DNA from: Paracoccaceae bacterium
Lineage (GTDB): Bacteria > Pseudomonadota > Alphaproteobacteria > Rhodobacterales > Rhodobacteraceae
Assembly (NCBI GenBank): GCA_958296035.1
Contig: OY282431.1
Coordinates: forward strand, 926,001-990,000
Direction of reading: 5' to 3'
DNA length: 64,000 nt
Shown: in pieces, positions 1 to 10,655 of the stretch
Position numbering within the stretch: the first letter of the stretch is position 1
How the letters are laid out: every line of letters begins with the position of its first letter
Translations under genes and position numbers: made by a program
Notes under the pieces: generated by a model
Databases searched by the model: none
Seen by the model: only the letters and a program-made list of their open reading frames with translations
Told to the model about the DNA's origin: nothing

Positions 1-98
1 GGCTTTCTCGCATCGCCTTCTTCTCGGTTATTCAATCTTGACATTGGAGGCAAACTGCCGTGAATGCCACGCTCCCACAAATTTATCGGTGAATTGCA

Positions 99-1925
99 AT
101 GGTTAGTCACTTATACCGCACTCACACCTGTTACGACCTGACCCGCGATCATGCGGGACAGACAGTTCGGCTTTCCGGCTGGGTTCATCGGATTCGCGAC
201 CACGGCGGCGTCCTGTTTGTCGATCTGCGGGATCACTATGGTATTACGCAGGTGCTTGCCGATCCTGACAGTGCCGTGTTTTCCGACGTCGAGAACCTGC
301 GGGCCGAGTTTGTTATCCGTGTCGACGGTGAAGTTCGGCTACGGGATCCGTCTCTTGTCAACAGCAAGATTGCCACCGGTGAGATCGAGGTGTTCATTCG
401 CGACATGGAAGTCCTGTCAAGGGCCGAAGAACTTCCCTTGCCGGTATTCGGGGAACCTGATTACCCGGAGGAAATCAGGTTGAAATACAGGTTTCTGGAT
501 TTGCGTCGAACGCGACTTCATCAACGCATCATGCTGAGATCGAAAGTGATCTCGTGGATCAGGCACCGCATGGAAGCAAGGGGATTTACCGAGTTTCAGA
601 CGCCGATACTTACCGCCTCGTCACCTGAAGGTGCCAGGGACTACCTGGTTCCCTCGCGGATTCATCAAGGAAAGTTCTATGCGTTGCCGCAGGCCCCGCA
701 GCAGTTCAAACAACTCATAATGATCGCTGGATTTGACCGCTATTTCCAGATTTCGCCTTGTTTTCGCGACGAGGACCCGAGAGCCGACCGAGCTCCGGGC
801 GACTTCTACCAGTTGGATGTCGAGATGAGCTTTGCAAACCAGGAAGATGTCTTCTCAACCATCGAGCCGGTCTTGAGGGGTCTTTTCGAGGAGTTTGGCG
901 GCGGCCGAACCGTCACCAGAAATTTTCCCCGAATTGCCTATCGCGATGCCATGCACGAATATGGCACTGACAAGCCCGATCTCAGGAATCCTCTCAGGAT
1001 GGAAAGCGTAAGCGAGCACTTTGCCGGATCAGGTTTCCGGATTTTCGCTTCACTCCTGGAGCGGAAGGGATGTGAGGTGCGCGCCATACCTGCGCCGGGC
1101 GGCGGAAGCCGTCGCTTTTGTGACCGCATGAACAGTTTTGCACAACGTCAGGGGCTGCCGGGGATGGGTTACATCTTTTGGCGCTCCAGGGCAGGGGAAA
1201 TCGAGGGCGCCGGGCCACTGGCCAAGAACATCGGACCTGAGCGTACCGAGGCCATACGTCGGCAGCTTAACCTGGGAATGGGCGATGCTGCGTTTTTCCT
1301 GGGTGGACGGCCACGTGCATTCGAAGCGGTTGCAGGCCGGGCACGAGACGAGATCGCGGGTCAACTCGACCTGATCGACCACGACAGATTTTCCTTCTGC
1401 TGGATTACCGACTTTCCGATGTTCGAAGAAGATGAGGAAAGTGGAGCATTGGACTTTTCTCACAACCCGTTTTCCATGCCGCAGGGTGGATTGGAGGCGC
1501 TGGAGACCGGAGATCCGCTCGACGTTCTCGGGTATCAGTACGATATAGTCTGCAACGGCGTGGAGCTGTCGTCAGGTGCTGTACGAAACCATCGGCTGGA
1601 TGTGTTGTACAAGGCATTCGAAATCGTCGGCCATGACCGCAAATTTGTCGATGAACACTTTTCGGGAATGGTAAACGCGCTGCGATTCGGGGCCCCACCT
1701 CATGCCGGGATCGCGCCAGGGATAGAGCGCATGGTCATGCTGTTGGCAAATATGGAAAATATTCGGGAGGTAACTCTGTTTCCACTCAATCAGCGAGCCG
1801 AGGACTTGATGCTGGGAGCGCCTACCAGACCAACCAACGAAGCGCTTCGTGATCTTGGGCTACGTATTGTCGGAGACGTTGAGTCCCGTACTCGTCCCGT
1901 CCGGGGGGCAACAGGCCAACGCTGA
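99..1925 (+). CDS. aspS: Aspartyl-tRNA synthetase (class II)
   Basis: Charges tRNA-Asp with aspartate in the cytoplasm; many alphaproteobacterial enzymes of this kind also mischarge tRNA-Asn, which I cannot decide here. The 608 residues match the usual bacterial length of about 590. An N-terminal OB-fold anticodon-binding domain (about residues 1-110) is followed by the class II catalytic core. Motif 2 is visible as [19 protein letters not shown] (about residues 227-245) and motif 3 as [13 protein letters not shown] near the C terminus. The bacterial insertion domain (GAD) lies between them. The ATG at 99 fits the family N terminus ([12 protein letters not shown]). No operon partner is visible; a divergent or separate promoter would lie in the first 98 bases. 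Confidence 0.97.
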   Translation: MVSHLYRTHTCYDLTRDHAGQTVRLSGWVHRIRDHGGVLFVDLRDHYGITQVLADPDSAVFSDVENLRAEFVIRVDGEVRLRDPSLVNSKIATGEIEVFIRDMEVLSRAEELPLPVFGEPDYPEEIRLKYRFLDLRRTRLHQRIMLRSKVISWIRHRMEARGFTEFQTPILTASSPEGARDYLVPSRIHQGKFYALPQAPQQFKQLIMIAGFDRYFQISPCFRDEDPRADRAPGDFYQLDVEMSFANQEDVFSTIEPVLRGLFEEFGGGRTVTRNFPRIAYRDAMHEYGTDKPDLRNPLRMESVSEHFAGSGFRIFASLLERKGCEVRAIPAPGGGSRRFCDRMNSFAQRQGLPGMGYIFWRSRAGEIEGAGPLAKNIGPERTEAIRRQLNLGMGDAAFFLGGRPRAFEAVAGRARDEIAGQLDLIDHDRFSFCWITDFPMFEEDEESGALDFSHNPFSMPQGGLEALETGDPLDVLGYQYDIVCNGVELSSGAVRNHRLDVLYKAFEIVGHDRKFVDEHFSGMVNALRFGAPPHAGIAPGIERMVMLLANMENIREVTLFPLNQRAEDLMLGAPTRPTNEALRDLGLRIVGDVESRTRPVRGATGQR

Positions 1926-2203
1926 GTGTGTGTCTACCCAGGCAGCGTACACCGACAGTGTATGCCTGCCATTAGGGTGGATTGGACGGTACCTTAACAT
2001 CGAACGGGAACTGGACTCCCGGCAGGTGTCTACAATTGTTCAGGCGCATAGTGTGATCGTCAAGTACTATTACTTTCATAGACGCTTTGGTTTGGCAGAT
2101 CATGCCCGCTTCTGTACGAGGGGTAGGGTGCGGGCGTTCCGGGGTCGGGACAAAGTCCGGCCGGGCTGTCCAAGTGTATCGGCGCGGTGCTGACAGGTGG
2201 TTC

Positions 2204-3106
2204 ATGAATAGCCTTCGGCTTCCGCCTGTCGGTCTGGTTGCTTTCTGTGCAATCCTCTGGGGCGTGTGGTGGTTACCCATTCGCCTCTTGAACGAACAGG
2301 GTATCGACGGTGGCTGGGCAGGAATTCTGCTCAATGCCGTTGCCGCCCTTGTATTATTGCCAGTGATCTTCTTGCGAAAGGAATCGGCTGGTACTTCTGT
2401 CGCCCAGATAGCAGGTGCGATGCTGATAGGCTTCGGCGTTGGACTTTACGCCATCGCGGTCTCATTTACTGATGTGCTCAGAGCAGTCTTGCTCTTCTAT
2501 CTGGCTCCCATGTGGAGCACGATGATCGAGTGCGCCTTTCTGGGGCGGCGTTGGAGTACATTGAGCATTGTTGCAGTGCTGTTGGCCTTGTCCGGTATGG
2601 TTTTGATTCTGGGCGACAACCTGATTCTCGGTCATGTTCGGGCCGGTGATATTCTTGCACTTGTTTCTGGCATTTTCTGGTCGGTTGGAGCCACCTTTGT
2701 ATTCTCCGCCAGCCGTTCCAAACCGCTAGTTAGTGCGGCCATTTGCATGCTGGGTGCGACCTTGGTCGGAATAGGCGCCGCTGTGTTTGCGGGCGGTAGT
2801 ACTGGGGCGCTACCAAGCCGGGATGCTCTGACGGCAGTTGCTCCGATACTTGTGCTGACATCGTGTCTCTACATTGTGCCCATGATCGTGATCACGCTCT
2901 GGGGTGCCGCTGTCCTGGCGCCAGCTCTGCTGAGCTTCCTGTTTTCGCTTGAAATTCTTTCGGGTGTTGGATCAAGTGCCCTTCTCCTGGACGAACCCTT
3001 TGGATGGCGCGAGATCTCTGGAGCTTTGCTTGTGGGCCTCGGTGCTGTCACGGAATTCCTGATGCCCGGTCGAATTGACAAGAAGCAGGAGAATAGTGAT
3101 TCCTGA
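2204..3106 (+). CDS. EamA/DMT-superfamily transporter
   Basis: Integral inner-membrane protein of about 300 residues with roughly ten hydrophobic segments in two repeated halves, the pattern of EamA drug/metabolite transporters. The first segment (VGLVAFCAILWGVWWLPIR) carries the typical EamA helix-1 signature. The frame is open further upstream, but the ATG at 2204 is preceded by a good AGGTGG ribosome site and starts just before helix 1, so I use it. The substrate is unknown; relatives export amino acids, nucleosides or other metabolites. It stands 77 bases ahead of a Rieske oxygenase on the same strand, so it may belong to that catabolic unit, but this is inference. Confidence 0.85.
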   Translation: MNSLRLPPVGLVAFCAILWGVWWLPIRLLNEQGIDGGWAGILLNAVAALVLLPVIFLRKESAGTSVAQIAGAMLIGFGVGLYAIAVSFTDVLRAVLLFYLAPMWSTMIECAFLGRRWSTLSIVAVLLALSGMVLILGDNLILGHVRAGDILALVSGIFWSVGATFVFSASRSKPLVSAAICMLGATLVGIGAAVFAGGSTGALPSRDALTAVAPILVLTSCLYIVPMIVITLWGAAVLAPALLSFLFSLEILSGVGSSALLLDEPFGWREISGALLVGLGAVTEFLMPGRIDKKQENSDS

Positions 3107-3183
3107 TCAAGAGTTCACAACTCCGGCAGGCCGACCATTGGCGTTGCTTGCCAGTTGATCACACCAAGGCGAAATGCAAATCA

Positions 3184-4326
3184 ATGGGCTTATCCATGAA
3201 GACATCCATGCACAAAGAGATTGCCCGGGGCTGGAATCATGAGCCGGGCCGCTCCCACTCGCTGCGGGCGCAGGCCTATACAGAGGCCGACTGGTTGAAA
3301 GCTGATTTTGGCAATATCATTTCAAGATCCTGGCAATGGGTGTGTCATGTCGAAAAACTGCGACAACCAGGTTCATATGTGACAGCCAGGATTGCCAACC
3401 ATCCTGTAGTTGTGGTGCGAGATCCTGCAGGGAACCTGCAGGCCTTTTACAATGTGTGCAAACACCGTGCTCACGAACTGATTACGGGAGAGGGAAGAAC
3501 AAAGCGATTTGTCTGCCCCTATCATGCCTGGACATACGACCTGACAGGACAACTTCGGCGCGCACCACATACCGAATCTCTTTCCGGCTTCGATTTGTCG
3601 ACCATTTGTCTGACCCCTGTTGCCGTCGAAGAATTCTGCAATTTTGTATTTGTCAATCTAGACACCACGGCGAACCCGCTCATTGAACAAACAGCAACAC
3701 TTGTTGATGAGATCAAGTCATGGGCGCCGGATTTGGAACACTTAACTCTTGCCCACAGATTAACCTACGACATCCGGTCAAACTGGAAAAATGTGGTCGA
3801 CAATTTTCTTGAGTGTTACCACTGCCCGGTGGCGCACAAGGATTTCTGTACACTCGTCGACATGGACACCTACCGTGTCGAGATACATGGCATTTGGTCC
3901 AGTCACATGGCAGAGGCAGGAAAGGGAGAAAACTCCGCCTATTCGGTAGACGATGCATCCGTGCGCGACCATGCAGTGTGGTGGCTGTGGCCCAACACCT
4001 GCTTGATGCGCTATCCAGGCAGGGGCAATTTTATCATTATGCAAATCATTCCGGTCGATGTGGATCGGACATTCGAAACCTACGATTTCTTCTTCGAGAC
4101 GTCCGAGCCGATCGCCGCCGAGCGGGAAGCAATCAAGTACATAGATTCGGTTTTGCAGGCCGAGGACATTGCACTCGTTGAGAGCGTGCAGCGCGGCATG
4201 GGCACACCGGCATTTGATCAGGGACGAATAGTTCACGACCCCTGCGGGTCAGGAAAATCCGAACACGCCGTTCATCACTTTCACGGCCTGCTTCTGGATG
4301 CCTACTCCAGGGTGATGGCTTCATGA
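3184..4326 (+). CDS. Rieske non-heme iron oxygenase, large subunit
   Basis: Oxygenase component of a two- or three-part ring-hydroxylating or N-demethylating monooxygenase. The [2Fe-2S] Rieske site is C92-x-H94 and C111-x2-H114 (CKHRA...CPYHAW), and the catalytic mononuclear iron ligands H213 and H218 sit in ECYHCPVAH. This ECYHC form resembles carnitine, betaine and related quaternary-amine oxygenases more than naphthalene-type enzymes, but the substrate is not determined. Several starts are possible (TTG 3148, ATG 3184, 3196, 3208); I chose 3184. The stop overlaps the next dehydrogenase start (ATGA), so the two are translationally coupled. No reductase gene is nearby and it must be supplied in trans. 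Confidence 0.9.
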   Translation: MGLSMKTSMHKEIARGWNHEPGRSHSLRAQAYTEADWLKADFGNIISRSWQWVCHVEKLRQPGSYVTARIANHPVVVVRDPAGNLQAFYNVCKHRAHELITGEGRTKRFVCPYHAWTYDLTGQLRRAPHTESLSGFDLSTICLTPVAVEEFCNFVFVNLDTTANPLIEQTATLVDEIKSWAPDLEHLTLAHRLTYDIRSNWKNVVDNFLECYHCPVAHKDFCTLVDMDTYRVEIHGIWSSHMAEAGKGENSAYSVDDASVRDHAVWWLWPNTCLMRYPGRGNFIIMQIIPVDVDRTFETYDFFFETSEPIAAEREAIKYIDSVLQAEDIALVESVQRGMGTPAFDQGRIVHDPCGSGKSEHAVHHFHGLLLDAYSRVMAS

Positions 4327-5078
4327 GCGGCCGTCTGGAAAATCGCTGCGCTATTGTCACAGGTGGTGCCGGAGGCATAGGGCAGGCAGTTTGCGAGCGC
4401 TTTTCCGAAGAAGGTGCGAAAGTTGTTGCTATCGATATCACTGCCAATGCGCTGGTGCCAGGTGCACAATACCTGGCGTGTGACATTACCGGCGAAGCCG
4501 AAATCGCCGACGCGGTTTCACGGATTGGAGAACAATGGGAAAGGCTCGACATTTTGGTCAACGCAGCCGGAATCGAGATTGAGAAGACTGTCGAGGAGAC
4601 GACGCTCGAAGAATGGAATCGAGTGCTGGCGGTCAACGTTACGGGAACGTTTCTTGTCAGCAAGTATTGCTTGCCCTTGCTGCGACGCTCGGCCCACGCT
4701 TCGATTGTCAATCTGGGTTCGTATGACGGCTTTATCGCCGATCCCTCCCTGGCAGCCTATTGTGCCAGCAAGGGTGCAGTTCATGCCCTGACCAGGGCAA
4801 TGGCCTGTGACCATGGGTCGGAGGGTATCCGCGTGAATGCCGTTTGTCCTGGATTTGTCGATACGCCAATGCTCGAGTCCTTTCTTGGAACGCCTATCAA
4901 CAGTCCAAAGGTTCGCAGCAGGGTCGAACAAATGCATCCCACGCGAACGATAGGAACACCGCAAGACATTGCCGGGTTGGTGTTGTGGCTGGCATCAGAT
5001 GAAGCAAGATATGCATCCGGTCAGTTGTGGATCATTGATGGAGGGCTAACCGCACAGGTTCAGCAAATGAGATCGTGA
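4323..5078 (+). CDS. Short-chain dehydrogenase/reductase (SDR)
   Basis: Classical SDR of 251 residues that should oxidise or reduce an alcohol/ketone with NAD(P). The Rossmann glycine motif TGGAGGIG is at residues 13-20, the structural NAAG at 80-83, and the catalytic triad is S133, Y146 and K150 (YCASK). The start ATG overlaps the stop of the upstream Rieske oxygenase by 4 bases, and another SDR follows after 16 bases, so all three are likely one operon. A role after the oxygenase, for example oxidising a hydroxylated product, is inference. The C terminus ends in the usual SGQLWIIDGG stretch. Confidence 0.92.
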   Translation: MSGRLENRCAIVTGGAGGIGQAVCERFSEEGAKVVAIDITANALVPGAQYLACDITGEAEIADAVSRIGEQWERLDILVNAAGIEIEKTVEETTLEEWNRVLAVNVTGTFLVSKYCLPLLRRSAHASIVNLGSYDGFIADPSLAAYCASKGAVHALTRAMACDHGSEGIRVNAVCPGFVDTPMLESFLGTPINSPKVRSRVEQMHPTRTIGTPQDIAGLVLWLASDEARYASGQLWIIDGGLTAQVQQMRS

Positions 5079-5094
5079 AGTTGTCGGGTGCGGA

Positions 5095-5907
5095 ATGGTG
5101 ATGGGTTCTTACTCGATGCAGCACACAAGCTGTGGCAAGTCTGCAGTCAGGTTTCTTGAAAACAAGGTTGCGGTGGTCACGGGCGCCGGGTCCGGGATTG
5201 GTCGGGCAACAGCAAACCGACTGCGTATGCACGGCGCCCGCGTTCTTGGTTGTGGTCGTCGGCCATCCAGGGCGAGAATGGGTTCGGGAATTGACTGGAT
5301 CTCGGCGGATGTGGCCTGTTCGAACGACGTGCGTCGACTCCGGCGCACTGCCGGATTGTTGCCGGGGCGACTGTGCATACTGGTGAACAACGCCGGCATC
5401 CAACTCGAGAAGAAAGTCACAGATTCGACGGACAACGACTGGCGGCAGGTCATGGGCACGAATTGCCAAGGCGTGTTCAACGCCTGTCGCGAGTTCATTC
5501 CGGTCATGGAAGCGAATGGAGGCGGTGTCATTGTCAACATTGGATCGATTTCGGGGCGACTGGCGGATCCAGGACTTGCGCTCTACAACGCTTCCAAGGG
5601 ATTTGTGCATGCTCTCACACGATCCATTGCGGTTGATCATGGACCTGTCATCCGCTGCAATGCGGTCTGTCCTGGATGGATCATGACAGCAATGGCTGAA
5701 GCAGCGTTCGCGCAGTCTGATGATGCTGACCAGATCAGGAGAGACGCCTTGGCGCGGCATCCTGTTGGTAGATTCGGTGCGCCGGATGACATCGCAAAGA
5801 CTGTTGCCTGGCTGGTCTCGGATGATGCAACTTTTGTTACCGGCCAATGCCTGACTGTGGACGGCGGGCTGTCGGCTTCAAGCCCAATACGCACCGACCT
5901 TGTATAG
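5095..5907 (+). CDS. Short-chain dehydrogenase/reductase (SDR)
   Basis: Second classical SDR of the operon, 270 residues with an extra 20-residue N-terminal tail compared with its neighbour. TGAGSGIG lies at residues 29-36, NNAG at 98-101, and the active site at S151/S153, Y164 and K168 (YNASK). The C terminus (TGQCLTVDGGLSAS) is canonical. An alternative start is the ATG at 5116, which would remove part of the tail. It is clearly related to the gene just upstream but not a recent duplicate, since the two differ throughout outside the motifs. The two probably act on successive intermediates of one pathway, which I infer from position only. Confidence 0.9.
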   Translation: MVMGSYSMQHTSCGKSAVRFLENKVAVVTGAGSGIGRATANRLRMHGARVLGCGRRPSRARMGSGIDWISADVACSNDVRRLRRTAGLLPGRLCILVNNAGIQLEKKVTDSTDNDWRQVMGTNCQGVFNACREFIPVMEANGGGVIVNIGSISGRLADPGLALYNASKGFVHALTRSIAVDHGPVIRCNAVCPGWIMTAMAEAAFAQSDDADQIRRDALARHPVGRFGAPDDIAKTVAWLVSDDATFVTGQCLTVDGGLSASSPIRTDLV

Positions 5908-6323
5908 GCATAGTTTGAACTATTGCGTCAATCTCCTAGTGCAAGAGAAACGAACCCGAACAGAAGCGATAATCGTCATTGCCCGTCAAGCCTGGAGGTT
6001 GACCTCGGTTGCCACCTGGATGCTGCCAATCGCAGCAGGTGACAGAAGGTGAGGGTCAAAGAGTCAATTTGAGAGAGGTGGGTCGTAGGAGGAGAAGCAA
6101 TTCAAAAGTCTTTCATCCAGGTGCGCCGAAAGAAAGAATGAATTGTCTGATGGCGAAGAATGACTATCTGCCCTTCGCGGTCAATGTGTCCCTTGCAGTG
6201 GCGAACCTGGAATCAGGACCCTAAGAATTGGCAGGCCAGTTGCATTGCGGTGCATCAGTGTCTCGTCGAAGTGAAACAATAGCCGCGAACAGCGTCGTGG
6301 CCCAGTATGAAAGAGCAAGATCC
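5908..6323. other. Gap of 416 bases without a convincing gene
   Basis: No open frame here has recognisable protein features; a 71-codon frame at 6009-6224 looks random. A small inverted repeat TAGTTTGAACTA lies at 5911-5922 just after the second SDR stop. The rest probably holds the promoter and leader of the nitroreductase gene. Confidence 0.5.
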
Positions 6324-6902
6324 ATGACATCGGAAAATCCTTCAGCCCTCGAATTCCTGCAAACTCGAAGATCTCACCCCTATTTGACGCTGACTGCTCC
6401 GACCCCTGATGCCGATGAATTGATTCAACTCCTGACTGTGGCTGCGCGTAGCCCTGACCACGGCATGTTGGTTCCGTGGCGCTTCATTGTAATTGAGCGG
6501 CCTGCCATGGCCCGCATCGCCGACGCATTGCGTCAGCGCGGGGCCGAACTGGGGAAAGTCCCTTCCCTGGTTGGGAAGGCTGCCCAGGTCTTCGAAAAGG
6601 CCAATCTTGTCGTTGCCGTAATCGCCTCTCCGAATCCGGAGGCGAAAATTCCTGCCATAGAGCAAACCTTTTCAGCAGGTGCCGTTTGCCTTTCGCTGGT
6701 GAATGCGGCGCTGGCAGCCGGTTGGGGAGCAACATGGCTTACTGGTTTTGGAGCCCACGACACCGAATTTAGACGAGTGGCCCTGGGAATCGAGCCGCCC
6801 GAATACGTCGCTGGATTTGTCCATATCGGAACCGGCACGAAAGCACCCGAAGAGCGACCGCGACCAGATGTCGAAGCTCTGGTCAGCTATATCAGTGAGT
6901 AG
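6324..6902 (+). CDS. Nitroreductase family protein (YdjA-like)
   Basis: FMN-dependent oxidoreductase of about 192 residues, close to the size of the single-domain YdjA type. The N-terminal LEFLQTRRSHPYLTL carries the arginine/serine FMN-phosphate site seen in this family, followed by AARSPDHGMLVPWRFIVI, and the central AGAVCLSLVNAALAAGWGA helix is typical. The physiological substrate of this subfamily is generally unknown. The frame is open back to 6228, but the ATG at 6324 has a purine-rich AAGAGCAAGA stretch before it and gives the usual family N terminus. It converges with the minus-strand Rieske gene, leaving only 20 bases between the stops. Confidence 0.88.
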   Translation: MTSENPSALEFLQTRRSHPYLTLTAPTPDADELIQLLTVAARSPDHGMLVPWRFIVIERPAMARIADALRQRGAELGKVPSLVGKAAQVFEKANLVVAVIASPNPEAKIPAIEQTFSAGAVCLSLVNAALAAGWGATWLTGFGAHDTEFRRVALGIEPPEYVAGFVHIGTGTKAPEERPRPDVEALVSYISE

Positions 6903-6922
6903 GTGACTACTCGCGCCGGTGG

Positions 6923-8125
6923 TTAAGGCTGACCGAGGGAATAGTCATGCTTTCGTCGAGCTGCGCGGTTGGCTTCCGCCAGTGCTACACCTCGCGGCTC
7001 GGTTTCGTGCAAGAGTACAGGCAGGACTTTCCGCAGGTGATCGTGGTGCGACCGAATGCCGGTCTCGAGATCTGACAGAATAATTCCGTCATAAGCCGAG
7101 GACCGTGTAGCTTCTGCTGCCCAGACCGTGAGCATTCGATCCTCTTCAGAAGTCTCGCGGTCAATGCGACCGCTCAGATACCGCGCAACACGCATCTGGC
7201 GTGTCTCATCCCGATATCGGAGTACACCACCGCGCTGGATGGTTCGCCCCGCTGAAATTGGCAATTCCTGGTAGAAGATGACGCTGTCGGGATACAGACC
7301 CAGGACAAAATTGGGAAACAGTCCCAGATACAGCCAAAGATTGCGATGGGTGGGAGGAAGGTGTTCAGGAATGGGGAGTATTTTCCGATAGTTCTTCACA
7401 CTCCAGAACGTCCCTGGTTCCTGATTGAATTGTCCAACTGAACGTGAGACGTAGTCAACGTAGGGCTCGTCGACATAGTGCTTTCCATACAGATCATGGA
7501 GAGCCGGGTGCGCCTGCGGCACATGATAGCCCTCGTTGTCGACATCGCGAACCGCCTTCCAATTGGCATTCGTCTCATCCTGGTAATCGCAATTTGCCGA
7601 AACCATGTTGCGAATGTCGTAGGGGGCGACCTCCGCAGCAAACGGTGCAAGCAGGCGCCCTACACCTGGCTGTGGCCCATAACCGAAGCGAACAAACACC
7701 AGGCCATTCCACTCCTCAAGCTCGATTGGTTTGAGGCCCCACTTGCTTGCGTCGAGCCTTGGAAAGGTCTCGCTGCGAGCGATGCCGCGCAGGCTGCCAT
7801 CCAGATTATAAACCCAGCCATGATAGGGACAGACCACAGCGCGCCGGCAGAGCCCCTGGCGCCCGGTTACAACCCGCGAGCCGCGGTGACGACATAGATT
7901 GTGGAACCCTCGCAACGTGCCGTCATTTCCGCAGATGACAAGACCGCGCTCCGTGCCAATATCAAGCGTTGCATAACGGCCAGGTTGGGAGACCTCGCTG
8001 ACATGACACACGTACTGCCAATGGGTACGAAATAATTCGTGGCATTCGAGTTCGAACAACTCGGGTGAAAAATACGCCCACCCCGGAAGTCCCGATCTTC
8101 GCGATGAATCCTTCTGTGTGGTCAT
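6923..8125 (-). CDS. Rieske non-heme iron oxygenase, large subunit
   Basis: A second Rieske oxygenase of 400 residues. The [2Fe-2S] ligands are C78-x-H80 (CRHRG) and C99-x2-H102 (CPYHGW); the mononuclear iron histidines are H201 and H206 in NEGYHVPQAH. It lies on the opposite strand to the first oxygenase and is not a close copy of it. It is the last gene of the minus-strand LacI/ABC/GH63 series, 221 bases after the ATPase gene. A palindrome in that gap matches one upstream of lacI, so it may be under the same repressor. Substrate unknown; no reductase or small subunit is visible. Confidence 0.9.
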   Translation of the reverse strand: MTTQKDSSRRSGLPGWAYFSPELFELECHELFRTHWQYVCHVSEVSQPGRYATLDIGTERGLVICGNDGTLRGFHNLCRHRGSRVVTGRQGLCRRAVVCPYHGWVYNLDGSLRGIARSETFPRLDASKWGLKPIELEEWNGLVFVRFGYGPQPGVGRLLAPFAAEVAPYDIRNMVSANCDYQDETNANWKAVRDVDNEGYHVPQAHPALHDLYGKHYVDEPYVDYVSRSVGQFNQEPGTFWSVKNYRKILPIPEHLPPTHRNLWLYLGLFPNFVLGLYPDSVIFYQELPISAGRTIQRGGVLRYRDETRQMRVARYLSGRIDRETSEEDRMLTVWAAEATRSSAYDGIILSDLETGIRSHHDHLRKVLPVLLHETEPRGVALAEANRAARRKHDYSLGQP

Positions 8126-8313
8126 GTGTTCCCGTGCTGTGAATTGGCTATGCCCCGAGGAGCAGCAAAGCGCCGCATATTAAAGTGCGACATGGCACCC
8201 AAATCTGCTCTTCCGTGGAGTTTGATGCGCAGATTATGCCCCCCCAGGCAAGCGTCACTCTCGAAGCCCGATATTTCCTGCCCAAAAGACCATGAGCTTG
8301 CCGCGATGCGGGA

Positions 8314-8327
8314 CGAGATCGATTTCG
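8314..8327. promoter_or_regulatory. Candidate LacI-type operator upstream of the Rieske gene
   Basis: CGAGATCGATTTCG is a 14-base palindrome with one mismatched pair and a central CG, the usual shape of LacI-family operators. Read on the minus strand it is CGAAATCGATCTCG, which aligns with the palindrome upstream of lacI at 15719-15734 with the same centre. It sits about 190 bases upstream of the Rieske start, just after the ATPase stop. Confidence 0.4.
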
Positions 8328-8338
8328 AATTCAGAACC

Positions 8339-8346
8339 TTGACCGG

Positions 8347-8350
<4 letters not shown>
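8339..8350. promoter_or_regulatory. Perfect 12-base palindrome at the ATPase stop codon
   Basis: TTGACCGGTCAA is a perfect palindrome that includes the stop codon of the ABC ATPase gene and ends 11 bases before the candidate operator at 8314-8327. It could be part of a promoter (TTGACC as a -35 box on the minus strand) or a second protein site. It may also be chance within the coding end. Confidence 0.25.
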
Positions 8351-9374
<1,024 letters not shown>

Positions 9375-9393
<19 letters not shown>

Positions 9394-10649
9394 CCGCCCG
9401 TTCCATTCCTTTCAGAGATCCACGCCAGCCAAATAGCCGCTGTCCAGGTAAAATCCTGGCCCCCGGCCGGCGAACCGTCACAAGGATCAAAATACTCGAA
9501 GAACCCACCGTTCCGCACCAGATCTGCGGTCTTGTCCCGAAGGGCCCGAGCCTCATCGACGAGCCCGGCCTCGTCCATGCCGATACCAATGAGCGTGTTC
9601 ATGACTGGCCAGACCGGACCGCGCCAATAACGCTTTCGGTCAAATCTGCTGCTCTCGGGATCGTGGCTGGGAACCCAATAGGGCACGGACCGCCCGATGC
9701 GGTGGAAGTGGCGCATCATCCTGTGGTCCCTTAATCCACCGTACCAGCAGAGAAAGGAAGCATTTGATATGCATCCGGTCCACTTTCCGGAGAGGATATC
9801 GCGTGCGTCATAACTCCCAATTTCCGAATTCCAGAGAGAAAGGGCACCCTTTGTCAGCCGGTCGGTCCAGCCGTCCAATCCTCGGACATCCTCGCCCAGC
9901 TCTCTTCCTATCGCCGCCAGATCGCGGTTTGCCCTCAGAAGGATGAATGTCATAGTCGGGTCGGCAACCCGGAAGGGGTTGCATTCCGAAAGGCGTGCAG
10001 CGTCCCAGCCAACTCGCTTGCCGAGATTCACGAGCCAAATATAACGATCGTAGTCACGCTTCCGGGGACGCATGGACGGATCGACCGTCATCGTATCGCG
10101 CCGCTGATACTCACCTACATTGGGGGCTGTTATCCGGGCCAGGGCATCGTCCCAGTCTGGCGCATTGTCCCTGCCTGCCTCCCAAGGGTGGGAAATGCAA
10201 ACCGCGCCCCGATCAACCCGCCAGGTCATGAACCAGCGGTGCCAGGCAACCAGTTTCGGGTAAAGCATCCGAACCCGTTTCTCGCCCGATATTCTGTCTG
10301 TGCTCCAAATTCGACGAATAATCGTGGCTGCGACCGGTGGCTGCGATATGCCGGAAGAAGGAATTCTACCGTTGCAACCCCAGACATCCGGGCCCGGGAA
10401 GTAGCCATCGTTGTGCTCGTGATACAGTATGTGGGGAACCATGCCGTTGCCCCACTGGCCACTGAACAGTGCCTCTAATTCCGTCCAGGCTCTGCCGGGA
10501 TCAAATGTAGACAGACCCAGCGCTGCAAAAGCGCTGTCCCAGTTCCACTGGTGCGGATAAAGACCGTCTGTTGGAACGGTGTAATTGCCGCGATCGTTGA
10601 GCCTCAAGATTGCCCTTGCTTTGGCATCCATGTCGCGCTGATCACGCAT
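9375..10649 (-). CDS. GH63/MGH1-like glycoside hydrolase
   Basis: An (alpha/alpha)6-barrel glycosidase of 424 residues with no signal peptide, so it should act in the cytoplasm on what the surrounding importer brings in. The QWNWDSAF motif (residues 34-41) and the C-terminal GGFFEYFDPCDGSPAGGQDFTWTAA region (split here by eye into EYFDP and GGQDFTWTAA) match GH63 and the mannosylglycerate/glucosylglycerate hydrolase group. WRGPVWPVMN is also characteristic. The substrate may therefore be a glycosylated compatible solute such as glucosylglycerate or mannosylglycerate, but a trehalose-like or oligosaccharide substrate is possible. Only 6 bases separate it from the permease stop; it overlaps the ATPase start. 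Confidence 0.85.
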
Positions 10650-10655
10650 GCGCTA

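Noticed and set aside
38..66. TTGACA followed after 17 bases by TGAATG upstream of aspS
   Set aside because: The -35 box is perfect but the -10 hexamer matches poorly, so I do not call it a promoter.
5032..5847. A 271-codon minus-strand frame opposite the second SDR
   Set aside because: Antisense to a gene with intact catalytic motifs; composition looks like a mirror of coding sequence.
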